DNA of 64,000 nt. It comes from Rhodopseudomonas palustris (GTDB lineage Bacteria > Pseudomonadota > Alphaproteobacteria > Rhizobiales > Xanthobacteraceae). This document shows positions 43,069 to 51,613 of this stretch, one piece after another (position 1 is the first letter of the stretch; each line of letters begins with the position of its first letter). The stretch spans positions 3,658,001 through 3,722,000 of the forward strand of contig NZ_CP019966.1 of assembly GCF_003031265.1 (NCBI RefSeq), in the 5' to 3' direction. Under the pieces are notes generated by a model. The model saw only the letters and a program-made list of their open reading frames with translations. It was not told where the DNA came from and did no database searches. The position numbers and the translations under genes are program-made.

Positions 43069-43880
43069 CCCATCGCTTCGATGCCGCGGCAAATGCGGGG
43101 ACAGCAGACTTCCCCTCCTCAGCCCTCCAGACACCGAGAGCATACAGCCTGAGAGAGCCGGCAGGCCCGCGCATTGACGGCAAGCCCTCGCCCCCCTCCA
43201 GCAACACAAAGCAACCTCCCTGCTCTGCAAATCCGGCGCAGGGAGTCAGTTCGCGGGGAAGAACGCCGAATGCTTTCATCGCATCCGCTCCAATCATGAG
43301 TGCAAAGGCAGCGGGGCGACCTTAGCAATCCGCTCGACGGCCCCAAGGACGCCTCGACACAGTTCGCCGAGCACCGCGCAGCCGGATGAGCGAACGACCT
43401 CCTAAGCAGCGACCGCCACACCATCGAATTCTTCAGAGTGACAAGCCACGACCTATTACTTCGCGAACTCTGATGCCACGTCAGGCAATTGCATCGGCAG
43501 ACACTCGGCACGCAATAGCGCAGGCCGTTAGGGACTTGGCAAAGAGCAAATTCGAGAACGTTGCCACTCGGAGTCTTCGACTCTGACGAGCTCGATATCC
43601 ACTGAAACGACATCACCGCAACGCCTGAGCCAGCGTCATTTCTGGGACGAGCAAACATTTCCAATGATGTCTGAAAGCGCTGTTGGGACGCGACTTTCGC
43701 GATCCGAGGCGGTTTGTTGCTCTATATGTCAACAGCGCGATTTATCTTAACGCGAACTTGCATCGGCAATGGTGCGATCAACAGTTTATTCACCATCCGC
43801 AATTTGATAAACATTCAATTCAATAACACTTTGAGTGACAGTTCATCTGGACATCTACGGGCGGCTTTGAGAGTGCGACG
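43069..43880. other. 812-base region without a supported gene
   Basis: Open frames at 43119-43664 (minus) and 43386-43586 (plus) have odd Cys/Ser/Arg-rich composition and no ribosome site. The last 180 bases are AT-rich and hold the palindrome at 43716-43733. It may be a decayed gene; otherwise it is a long promoter region for the sugar transferase. Confidence 0.4.
43716..43733. promoter_or_regulatory. 18-bp palindromic operator, sugar-transferase copy (degenerate left arm)
   Basis: GTTGCT-ctatat-GTCAAC: perfect right arm, two mismatches in the left arm, and a spacer identical to the NRPS copy (ctatat). It lies 147 bases upstream of the sugar-transferase ATG. Confidence 0.45.
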
Positions 43881-44555
43881 ATGGATGGATTGCTGAGAAC
43901 AGATACGGAGCTTGATCTCGCCGACAGGAGTCGACCGACTCCGGTCGGTTGCGCATCGAAGAGAACCCTCGATCTTCTCTTGGCGCTTTCGGGCTTGCTG
44001 ATTTTGGCTCCGCTGTTACTTCTGTGCTACTTCGCGACGATGATCTCGTCTCCCGGACCGGCGATTTTCCGCCACCGACGTGTCGGCTTCAACGGACAGC
44101 GATTTGACTGCCTCAAATTCCGGACCATGGCCACCGACGCCAATGAGCGGCTTCAAAGGCTGTTGGAGAGCGATCCGGAGGCGGCCGAGGAATGGCGGTT
44201 GACGCAGAAGCTGCGCCGCGATCCCCGCATTACATTGGTCGGAGCCGCACTTCGCAAATCAAGCCTGGATGAGCTTCCGCAACTCTTCAACGTGCTGAAG
44301 GGCGAAATGAGCATCGTGGGGCCGCGCCCCGTCACTGAGGAAGAGCTCAGCCGTTACGGACACTGCGCGGCAGAATATTTGGCGTGCCGTCCGGGACTGA
44401 CGGGACTTTGGCAAGTCAGCGGTCGCAACACCACGACGTATGATCGCCGCGTTGCCCTCGACTCGTACTATGCGAACAACTGGTCGCATCGCCTCGATCT
44501 ACGGATCATCCTGGTCACCATCCCGACACTGCTCACCGCGTACGGCGCATATTGA
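43881..44555 (+). CDS. Initiating sugar transferase (undecaprenyl-phosphate hexose-1-P transferase, WbaP/PssA C-terminal type)
   Basis: 224 residues. KRTLDLLLALSGLLILAPLLLL is the single membrane helix, followed by GPAIFRHRRVGFNGQRFDCLKFRTM, the family's catalytic signature. RKSSLDELPQLFNVLKGEMSIVGPRPV contains the conserved DELPQ and GPRP blocks, and CRPGLTGLWQVSGR ends the core. It transfers a hexose-1-phosphate from UDP-sugar to undecaprenyl phosphate, starting repeat-unit synthesis. It is a short single-TM form without the extra N-terminal helices of WcaJ. Confidence 0.93.
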   Translation: MDGLLRTDTELDLADRSRPTPVGCASKRTLDLLLALSGLLILAPLLLLCYFATMISSPGPAIFRHRRVGFNGQRFDCLKFRTMATDANERLQRLLESDPEAAEEWRLTQKLRRDPRITLVGAALRKSSLDELPQLFNVLKGEMSIVGPRPVTEEELSRYGHCAAEYLACRPGLTGLWQVSGRNTTTYDRRVALDSYYANNWSHRLDLRIILVTIPTLLTAYGAY

Positions 44556-44649
44556 GACAGTTAGGGTGAAGCGTTCTGTGACGTGAACTCAGCGCGTAAC
44601 TGGAGCGACAAAGGAACACTGCAACAGACAATTCGCCGAGACCAAAGAC

Positions 44650-44814
44650 GTGAGCACCGATCTCATCTCTCATCCGAAACGCAAGAGCGTATTTAAGATC
44701 CTGGTCGCTCTCAACGCGGCCACCCTGTTGGCATGGATCGGACTGCTCGTCATCGGCTTGGGTCTCTCGCTGGAAAACGTGGTCGCCGCAGTCTGGCTCT
44801 TCTTCTTCAAGTGA
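44650..44814 (+). CDS. Small single-span membrane protein
   Basis: 54 residues from a GTG: a short basic head (SHPKRKSVFK) then two adjoining hydrophobic stretches, ILVALNAATLLAWIGLLVIG and VVAAVWLFFF, ending FFFK. It follows the sugar transferase by 94 bases. The ribosome site is weak, so the start is uncertain. The family is not recognised; small membrane peptides of this kind occur in polysaccharide operons. Confidence 0.5.
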   Translation: MSTDLISHPKRKSVFKILVALNAATLLAWIGLLVIGLGLSLENVVAAVWLFFFK

Positions 44815-45362
44815 ACCACGATATCTGAAGGCGGACATGCCTTTGTAATAGGTATCTCGAGGCCGACGGCCACCAGGGCCACATCTGCAAGCACCTCGGG
44901 CGCTCAGAGCGCCTGGTGCAGTCTGTGGCTTATCTTCCGCGCGAGAGGCGCTTCGGCACTGAAGCAACGTCTCGGTTTTTGCGCTGGAAGGTCACAACTG
45001 AATCCTACCCAATTCATCGGATCACTCGCCACATTTAAAGACCCCGGCGTCGCCGTCATCTCGGATTATTGCAGGCCGGCCTGGCGTACGCCTGAGCGTC
45101 ACCCGCGAAAGACGCTTCCAGCGGCCCTCATCGAGCCTCATCGCCGCCGTAGCCTTATGGCCGACTTCTGGTAGACTTCTGCTCCTGGAGGCAAGCGGCT
45201 GCCGCAGCCACGTTCCCGGCTCGCCTGCTCGCCCCCGCTGAGACAGCACACTTTACAAGCAGCACTGATCGTTAACCTCGATCCGTAGCCGTTCATTTAC
45301 TTCGCAGATGCATCCTCTGGACCAGCCGTTCCCGTAGGCAAGCCCAAGATCAGTTGCGTTCG
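44815..45362. other. Intergenic region upstream of the transglutaminase-like peptidase gene
   Basis: 548 bases with no supported gene and no operator of the 18-bp class. The open frames on the minus strand here are not protein-like. Confidence 0.4.
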
Positions 45363-46025
45363 ATGCTGAAGAAGCTGCTCTGTCCGATCCTCTCGCTGGC
45401 GGCTGTCATCGTCGTTGCCAGCCCCTCGGTTGCACGGCCTATCACGGGCCGGAGCGGCGCTGTCCAGGTGCTGGCCGAGGCGACCCCGGCTTTGGCTCCC
45501 TTTCAGCATGTTCGGTTCTGCATGCGTTATCCGATGGATTGTGCATCCGATCGCGATCCGACCGACCGCGTCGAACTCTCCCCATCGACGCTCAAATTGC
45601 TGGAAGCAATCAATCGCAGCGTGAATTCCGAGATCGTACCGATCCAGAAAGTCTATGGATCGGATTTGAAGATCGGCTGGACGATCGGGCCAAAGGCGGG
45701 GGACTGCAACGATTACGCCGTCACTAAGAGGCATCGCCTGATTGAAAGCGGGCTGCCGGCGCGAGCGCTGCGGCTGTCGGTGGTGCGGACGCCCGACCAG
45801 ATTGGGCACCTGGTGCTCCTGGTCTCGACAACAGACGGCGACCTTGTGCTCGACAATCTGACGCCGTCGATCCGCTCCTGGCAGAATACCGACTACGAAT
45901 GGCTGAAGATTCAGTCTCGCGCTGATGCTCGTCTCTGGTTTGACGTCGGCAGAAGGATGGCCGAGCCGGCGGACCTCAAGGTCTCCGCTCGCCTTCAGCT
46001 CGCCGCTCAGCGAACCGCCGAGTAG
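45363..46025 (+). CDS. Bacterial transglutaminase-like cysteine peptidase (BTLCP/LapG-like fold)
   Basis: 220 residues from the ATG at 45363; a TTG 9 bases earlier is less likely. A signal peptide ends near SPSVA. The catalytic triad of the family is visible as Cys115 (GDCNDYAVTKR), His149 (IGHLVLLV) and Asp164 (VLDNL). The RFCMRYPMDC segment is a further family hallmark. The LapG relatives cleave adhesins periplasmically under c-di-GMP control. No LapD or LapA partner is visible here, so the substrate is unknown. Position next to the polymerase and Wza genes suggests a matrix role. Confidence 0.88.
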   Translation: MLKKLLCPILSLAAVIVVASPSVARPITGRSGAVQVLAEATPALAPFQHVRFCMRYPMDCASDRDPTDRVELSPSTLKLLEAINRSVNSEIVPIQKVYGSDLKIGWTIGPKAGDCNDYAVTKRHRLIESGLPARALRLSVVRTPDQIGHLVLLVSTTDGDLVLDNLTPSIRSWQNTDYEWLKIQSRADARLWFDVGRRMAEPADLKVSARLQLAAQRTAE

Positions 46026-46079
46026 CCCAGCGCCTCCCGGCTAGCTGCGTGGGCGCTCCCAGAAAGCGCCGTGATCAGC

Positions 46080-47513
46080 TCAGCGATGCCCCGCAGCCTC
46101 GCCCGTCTCCGGTCCTCGCTCCCGCGTCGCCAAAGCGAGGCCACAGCCGACCAGGATGCCGAAGGGGATCGAGTAGCCGGGAACCTGCAGCGGAAAGTCG
46201 ATCAGCGAATGCAGGAAGGTCATGACCATGATGCCGCTGATGGCACACAGAAAGGTCCGACTTTGACCGACTGAACGCGTCCCGGCCCGCGCCACAACGA
46301 CCAGCGAGCCGATCGCCGACATACAGACCAGCAGGGCGATTGGGAGGCCCATTTCGACGGCGATTTCAACGAGTGTCGAATGGGCGTAGTCCCAGACGCC
46401 CCACATCGACATATCGCCGCCTCGAAAGGCAGGAAACACATCGCCAAAGGCTCCGGCGCCAATGCCCAAGATCGGGCTTTCGGCAATCACGCGGAGAGCA
46501 TGCTTGTAGGCCATCCACCGGCCTTCATCGAACATGCCGCGGGTCATGACGCTCTGACTTTGCGCCAGCCACAGCGCGATCACGACTAGGCCCACAGCCG
46601 CGATCAATAGGCCGTAGACGAAGCGAAGCCGGAGCTGCCCGGCGACCATCTGGAGGATCGCCGCGAAAAGCCCCAGAACGGCACAGGCAAGGCCTGCGCG
46701 CGAGCCCGTTGAGAGCAGCGCGAGGAAACACAGCAGGCCTGCTGCAGCCCGGGTGGCAATCTGGATCCCGACGGCTTCATTCGACGGGCTCAACATCAAC
46801 AGCCGAAGCGAAAGCGGGCCGAAGGACCTGAGCTGCTGCTGGATCGAGCAGGCCCACAAGATCACCCCGGCGCCGAGCAAGGCGGCCGCGGTATTGTGAT
46901 TGATGAAAGTAGCCGTCAAATCCCCGTGGTAGGCGGTCTTCGGCTGCCAAAGCACCAATCCCGGGGTGAACGCCCGCGCCAGCAAGCCATATAGCGCGTA
47001 GAGCAGGATCGAATAGCGGGCGACCTTGAACAGCGTCTCGGCGTTGCTTCGCGAGGTTCCGATCCAGAAGCCTGCAAGGACGGAAGTGACCAGAAGCAGG
47101 TAATGCCCGGCGGTTACGACAGGGATCTCCGCGCGAGCCGATATTCTCGGAGGAGTCGGGAGCTGCATGAGCTCCCCTGCCCTCTGCCACGCGGCCGAGT
47201 TCGGTCCAAACGATACGCCGGGAATGATCTGGATCGCCGCCACAACCAGATACGCGGCGCAGACGACCAAAAATGCAATCAAAATACGGAATTGGGCGCG
47301 GGAAACAGATCGCACTGGCCGCCCGAGCAGGGTGAGCGACAGCACAACCACCCAGGCCAGTACCCAGATCGTATCGACGGAGCCGAATGGCAGTGGCGCC
47401 AGTGCAAACGCCGCGAGGGTGAGCCCTAGCTGAACCTTTCCGAGAGCTTCGGCGTGGGCGGGCTTTGCGCCCGGGCCCACTGCCGAAGCAATCGGAGAGG
47501 TCCTATTGGTCAC
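46080..47513 (-). CDS. O-antigen ligase/polymerase family membrane protein (Wzy-like)
   Basis: About 477 residues, 12 or so helices. The Wzy_C/WaaL region is clear: MTRGMFDEGRWMAYKHALRVIAESPILGIGAGAFGDVFPAF and WGVWDYAHSTLVEIAVEMGLPIAL, where the invariant H of the ligase/polymerase family is in AHSTLVE. The GTG start at 47513 overlaps the Wza stop (GTGA), so the two are co-translated. It is the clearest Wzy candidate for the polysaccharide; the 27670-29112 protein is a second. Which of them polymerises cannot be told from sequence. Confidence 0.88.
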   Translation of the reverse strand: MTNRTSPIASAVGPGAKPAHAEALGKVQLGLTLAAFALAPLPFGSVDTIWVLAWVVVLSLTLLGRPVRSVSRAQFRILIAFLVVCAAYLVVAAIQIIPGVSFGPNSAAWQRAGELMQLPTPPRISARAEIPVVTAGHYLLLVTSVLAGFWIGTSRSNAETLFKVARYSILLYALYGLLARAFTPGLVLWQPKTAYHGDLTATFINHNTAAALLGAGVILWACSIQQQLRSFGPLSLRLLMLSPSNEAVGIQIATRAAAGLLCFLALLSTGSRAGLACAVLGLFAAILQMVAGQLRLRFVYGLLIAAVGLVVIALWLAQSQSVMTRGMFDEGRWMAYKHALRVIAESPILGIGAGAFGDVFPAFRGGDMSMWGVWDYAHSTLVEIAVEMGLPIALLVCMSAIGSLVVVARAGTRSVGQSRTFLCAISGIMVMTFLHSLIDFPLQVPGYSIPFGILVGCGLALATRERGPETGEAAGHR

Positions 47514-48730
47514 CAACGAGTCTTCGTCGCAGCGTTCACATTGATTGCCGCGTTCGACACGTTCGACGTGGTGTTGGCCGTGTTGTTGATCAGCGTCAGG
47601 AGCTTGTAGTAGTCGACCACCCGCGCATTCGCCACATACATGACATCCTTGCTTCGGATCTGGAAGCCAGAGGCCAGCAGCATACCGGACGGATCACGCA
47701 GGTTGACGTGATAGATGGTCGGAATGCGGTCGTAGACGAAGCGGTTGGTGTCGACGCCGAGCTTCTCGAGCAGCGGCCGATCTTCGTAGCGGAAGACAAA
47801 GACTTCGGCCGGATCCGACTGCTGATCGTTCAGGCCGCCGGCCTTGCCGATCGCTTGGGCCAGCGTCAGCGTTTCGACGTCGAAGGTCAGCTCGGAATTG
47901 TAGCCGAACACGTTCTGATTGAGAGCACCAAGAGCCGTGAAGGTCGGAGCTTCCCGCGTGATGAAGATCACGTCGTTGGGACGGATGAAGATGTTCTCGG
48001 ACGGATCATGGACGATCCGGCTCAGGAGGACTTTGACCTTCTTGCCGTCGCGCTGAAGCGTCACATAGCTTTCGATCGCTTCGTATTTCGGTCCACCCGC
48101 GCGCGCCACCACAGCGAGGAGCTTCTCGCCGACGCTGTTGAGCGCGAACACGCCCGGCGCATTGACGTCGCCGAGAACACTCACGACGCTCGAATGCTGC
48201 TGATTGAGGCTCACCACGACCTGGGGCTCAATCGCGCGATTCCGCAGCCGCGCGACGACCGCCTGCTGAACTTCCGGCAGCGTCCGCCCGGCCGCCGGCA
48301 CTTCGCCCGCGTAAGGAACAGAAATATTGCCGCGCTGGTCCACGGCCTGCGGCGGCAGATCGACGAAGTTACCGGGGCGAGCACCGGCAGATTGACCGGG
48401 GGTGAACAGACCGCCTGGCGCGGCTTCGAAGATCGAGATGTTCAGCACGTCGCCGACGCCGACCACCTGCTGAGGCTTCGGACGCCTGTCTTTGAACGAG
48501 CCTTTGAACGAGACGACGTTGGGCTGGGACAGGAAGCCGATCGTATCGGCCGAGACGTCCACCAGCGCGTAAGGCAATGCCGTGGTCGACCGGACCCCGG
48601 CCGCCGCATAATTTTCAACTGATTCACTTGAAGGGCCCGTGCCCGGCAAAACCGAGCATGCTGACATCGAAATCAGCAACAGCAGACCAGCAAGCACCTG
48701 AAACGTCTTGCGTACCACGCGCAACCTCAT
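47510..48730 (-). CDS. Wza-type polysaccharide export outer-membrane lipoprotein
   Basis: 406 residues, lipobox ISMSAC (Cys25). The Poly_export domain follows: VVGVGDVLNISIFEAAPGGLF then NISVPYAGEVPAAGRTLPEVQQAV. Two SLBB-like segments come next (VVSVLGDVNAPGVFALNS and TLAQAIGKAGGLNDQQSDPAEVFVFR). Length fits Wza/ExoF family export proteins. It pairs with the Wzz/BY-kinase at 40007 and is co-translated with the downstream polymerase gene. Confidence 0.93.
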   Translation of the reverse strand: MRLRVVRKTFQVLAGLLLLISMSACSVLPGTGPSSESVENYAAAGVRSTTALPYALVDVSADTIGFLSQPNVVSFKGSFKDRRPKPQQVVGVGDVLNISIFEAAPGGLFTPGQSAGARPGNFVDLPPQAVDQRGNISVPYAGEVPAAGRTLPEVQQAVVARLRNRAIEPQVVVSLNQQHSSVVSVLGDVNAPGVFALNSVGEKLLAVVARAGGPKYEAIESYVTLQRDGKKVKVLLSRIVHDPSENIFIRPNDVIFITREAPTFTALGALNQNVFGYNSELTFDVETLTLAQAIGKAGGLNDQQSDPAEVFVFRYEDRPLLEKLGVDTNRFVYDRIPTIYHVNLRDPSGMLLASGFQIRSKDVMYVANARVVDYYKLLTLINNTANTTSNVSNAAINVNAATKTRW

Positions 48731-49474
48731 TGAATCGCGCCACAGGGGCCGCGGTCAACCAGTGCCGGTCGGCGCGTCCAGGGGACGAACATCAATCTGC
48801 GGCCTTGTCGGGAGGTGAGACGACCGGTCCCTCCGATTCGAGCCTCGAATATCTCCCAGAACCTTACTTATAGGGCACAGGCTTTTGAAGAAGCTCCCCC
48901 CGTCCGCCCTCATTCTGCGGAAACACGTTGCAGTTGAGCCACACTCGACGGTGCTATTCACTACTTCCGTGACCGAAAAGGCCCATTTCCGCCCTCCGCA
49001 GCCCCTCATTGTCCGGATAGTCGGTACCCGGGCCGGTTCAGAAGGTCATCAGGGCCGGCAGGACGGGCTATCCGGCTACGAACTATGCCGCCCCTACTTT
49101 TGGTCGCCCCTCCCTTCCACGGGACGAGTGATCGCCCCCCTGGCGAGGAGCGCCACCGACTTCCCGGGTCTCAGTCCTGGTGCAAATTCCGAACTTTGAT
49201 TAGGCATTAAGTGACTGGGCGATTTTCGGAAATACTATCCGCAGTTACTTTCCTGACCCGACAGTCGAGCTACCCTCCTCAAATTAAACAAAGTTCCACC
49301 CAGTATCGCTCGACAGTCATATGTTCATGCAATCAGGAGTGAGCGGTGCTCTGATCGCTGCACCTGACGTGGGGCTGGCGCTCGAAAGGCGCTTGGGGGG
49401 AGAGCGGCAATGATTTATCAATCCATTCGACTGAGCTGGAGTCACGCCCACGGAGGAAGCCGCGGGAGGCCGTA
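48731..49474. other. Intergenic region upstream of wza and the 49475 gene
   Basis: 744 bases between divergent genes. I see no convincing gene, 18-bp operator or hairpin terminator. Open frames at 48755-49009 and 48885-49199 look random. Confidence 0.4.
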
Positions 49475-49726
49475 ATGGCGTATTTGGCTATTGGCTTAGC
49501 GGCGGCGGGGTTCTTGATTGGACTGAAATTTCGGCTTGTGGGACTGCTTCAAGCCCTCGCCTTGGTGCTGCTCCTGACGATCGGCATCTGTATCGGATTT
49601 GGATACAGCTTCACAAGAACGATCGTGGTCGTGTTCGCGGCGCAGGCGGCCATCCAGGCCGGGTATTTCTTCGGCCTGCTCGCACAGACGCTGTACCAAT
49701 CCCGTCGAACGCGAATGGTGCTTTAG
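49475..49726 (+). CDS. Small membrane protein, unknown function
   Basis: 83 residues from an ATG preceded by GGGAGG at about 5 bases. Three hydrophobic helices: YLAIGLAAAGFLIGLKF, LALVLLLTIGICIGFGYSF and TIVVVFAAQAAIQAGYFFGLL; short basic tail. Such proteins are often found beside exopolysaccharide genes in Bradyrhizobiaceae, but I cannot assign a function. Confidence 0.75.
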   Translation: MAYLAIGLAAAGFLIGLKFRLVGLLQALALVLLLTIGICIGFGYSFTRTIVVVFAAQAAIQAGYFFGLLAQTLYQSRRTRMVL

Positions 49727-49910
49727 GCGCGTTGCCGCGATCTTCTTGTGCCCTCTGACGTAGCCTCGCACAGCGAAGCGCCAGTTGACCTCTCCGGGAT
49801 AAGATTGGCCTCTTGGATTTCGATCCTTGTGCTACAAGCGTGATCTGGTGCAGCCCGCTTTTCGGGCAGATACTTGATGGAAATTCGGATTCTGGTTTCG
49901 GAGACCTGAT

Positions 49911-50192
49911 ATGAACTTGAGTAAGCTTGCGATCATTTCGCTGATTTTGGGCAGTTCAGCCATCGCAGTGTCTGAGCCTGCATCTGCGCGGAGCCGACTC
50001 TATCCCGTCACCACCTGCGGTCCGGACAATGCCTACCTCTGTAAGCTGCACGGATCGTTCGATAGCCCGCCCTTCCACTACAACCTGGCGATCCATCCGG
50101 CGTGCATCAAGACGGTCGGCAAGAGCCGCCGTTACGGACGTGAGTACGTCCTGGTTTGCGGCAGCCCAGACCGCGCGATGATTTGGTGGTAA
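49911..50192 (+). CDS. Small secreted cysteine-containing protein
   Basis: 93 residues; signal peptide (cleavage near EPASA), then a compact 65-residue domain with four cysteines (TTCGPDNAYLCKLHG, HPACIKTVG, VLVCGSPD) that could form two disulfides. Not recognised. The GGAGACCTGAT upstream of the ATG is a usable ribosome site. A monocistronic gene. Confidence 0.65.
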   Translation: MNLSKLAIISLILGSSAIAVSEPASARSRLYPVTTCGPDNAYLCKLHGSFDSPPFHYNLAIHPACIKTVGKSRRYGREYVLVCGSPDRAMIWW

Positions 50193-50248
50193 CCCAAATC
50201 TCAATCAAATAAGCGCCGCGGCGACCAAACGGCGGTTCGGATAGGCTT

Positions 50249-50473
50249 CTATCTATCCGGCCGCGATCCGGCATTGTTCGGCGCGCCCTGACGGCTCGAA
50301 AAGTCGTTCGCGTTTCCTCGGCCGGCCTGAGATCGCTCCGCCGGACCGATGTTATTCGACCCGCGATCGCGGACCAGATTTCCGTACATGTCGCGTTGTG
50401 GCACCACGCTCTGTGCGGATGCACTACCGGCCATCGACAGGATGGCAAAAACCACCAAGATCACAGCTCGCAT
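50249..50473 (-). CDS. Small secreted hydrophilic protein
   Basis: 74 residues: signal peptide (cleavage near GSASA) followed by a Gly/Asn/Arg-rich tail (QRDMYGNLVRDRGSNNIGPA and onward). AGGATC upstream of the ATG is a plausible site. No family recognised; the tail is probably disordered. Confidence 0.6.
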   Translation of the reverse strand: MRAVILVVFAILSMAGSASAQSVVPQRDMYGNLVRDRGSNNIGPAERSQAGRGNANDFSSRQGAPNNAGSRPDR

Positions 50474-50703
50474 GAGATCCTCCCAGATCCAACTGCCCCG
50501 AGCGTAACTAAGAATAGAGCAGTTGCAAATCCGCGAGCCGCGACATTGCCGTGCATGTTGATAAGGTCAGATGCCGGCTGTTCCACACTGAAGTTTCCGC
50601 AACGCGCGCCGGACGTCACCAACCGGTAGCTGATACCGTCGGCCTTCAAATCCACTGCGCGCGCCGGCCGCAGCTCAGACGTCTTTCCAGACCGATTGCC
50701 GCC

Positions 50704-51165
50704 TCAGCGGCTGGGATTGGCGGCGGCAATCGCCTTATCGCAGCTTGCCAGATGGTCGCGGTAGGACTGCCCGGTCTTTTCGGCTGCCAGCATCGCCTTC
50801 GCCGGCTCATCGCCCCGCGTCGCGCGCCGCATCAGGGATGCGACGGCCGACAGGTCGCCAGCAGCCTGCGAGCACGCGCGACGCGCGTCACCCTGCTCCG
50901 TTTCCTTGACGAGCGTCGATTGCAGCTGAAGAAGCCGGCTGGACTGCTCGTCCAGTTTCCGTTCGTTGCCGGTTTGCACCGCGGCCTGAATGACCTGCTC
51001 GGCATTGAGGATATCGCGAACGGCTGCGCCGAAATCCACACTTGCCGTCGCACGTGCGGCAATTGTTACATCGGGCAGCTTCATCGCACCGCCGAATTGG
51101 GGAGCGGCAACAGCGGCTTCAGCCGTCGCGATCAGAATCAAGGCCGTCAGGAGAACTGGGCGCAC
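50704..51165 (-). CDS. Secreted helical protein of unknown function
   Basis: 153 residues from the GTG at 51165; longer in-frame extensions would run through the tRNA-Tyr gene and are rejected. A signal peptide (LLTALILIATAEAAVA) is followed by a helical coiled-coil-like region (SVDFGAAVRDILNAEQVIQAAV, ERKLDEQSSRLLQLQSTLV) with two cysteines in RRACSQ and LASCDK. Periplasmic location likely. Not recognised. Confidence 0.65.
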   Translation of the reverse strand: MRPVLLTALILIATAEAAVAAPQFGGAMKLPDVTIAARATASVDFGAAVRDILNAEQVIQAAVQTGNERKLDEQSSRLLQLQSTLVKETEQGDARRACSQAAGDLSAVASLMRRATRGDEPAKAMLAAEKTGQSYRDHLASCDKAIAAANPSR

Positions 51166-51318
51166 GAGAGCTTCTCTGAATGAGGGACAGACCGCAGGGG
51201 CGGAAGATCGGTTAGCCGGATTGAGGGGCCGGATCGAAACCCATCGTCTTTGAAAGTCGTTCCGCGGCTCTTCGCTCTGCGGAAACACCATCGGCCGTTG
51301 GCAAACCGATCGGCTGGA

Positions 51319-51404
51319 TGGTGGGGGAGGCAGGACTCGAACCTGCGAAGCCATGAGGCGGCTGATTTACAGTCAGCTCCCTTTGCCACTCGGGACACTC
51401 CCCC
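51319..51404 (-). tRNA. tRNA-Tyr (GTA)
   Basis: On the minus strand the sequence runs from GGGGGAG to CTCCCCCACCA, a perfect acceptor stem with encoded CCA, 86 bases. The anticodon loop contains CTGTAAATC with anticodon GTA. There is a long variable arm, as in class II bacterial tRNA-Tyr, and the T-loop reads GTTCGAGTCC. Confidence 0.97.
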
Positions 51405-51613
51405 GCCCGTGCCGCCGGCCGAACGCCTGTGGCAGGCAAAACCGGGACCGGAAGCCGCAGCGAGCCCGCGGGCGGGCCTGCAACGCGGCGCGGTTATGGG
51501 CGATGCGGCCCCCTAAAGTCAACCAACCCCATGACGATTTCGACACTCCTTCGTCATATCGGACGGTGGAAGCGAAATTGCCTTGTGCAAGAGAGCGTGA
51601 GACAAGCGCCGCC

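Noticed and set aside
43386..43586. 66-residue plus-strand open frame
   Set aside because: Low support; no site, composition not protein-like in the first half. Could be a decayed gene.
43119..43664. 181-residue minus-strand open frame in the gap before the sugar transferase
   Set aside because: Cys/Ser/Arg-rich, no ribosome site, no recognisable domain; not convincing.
51166..51354. N-terminal extension of the 50704 gene through the tRNA
   Set aside because: It would translate part of tRNA-Tyr; the GTG at 51165 gives a proper signal peptide.
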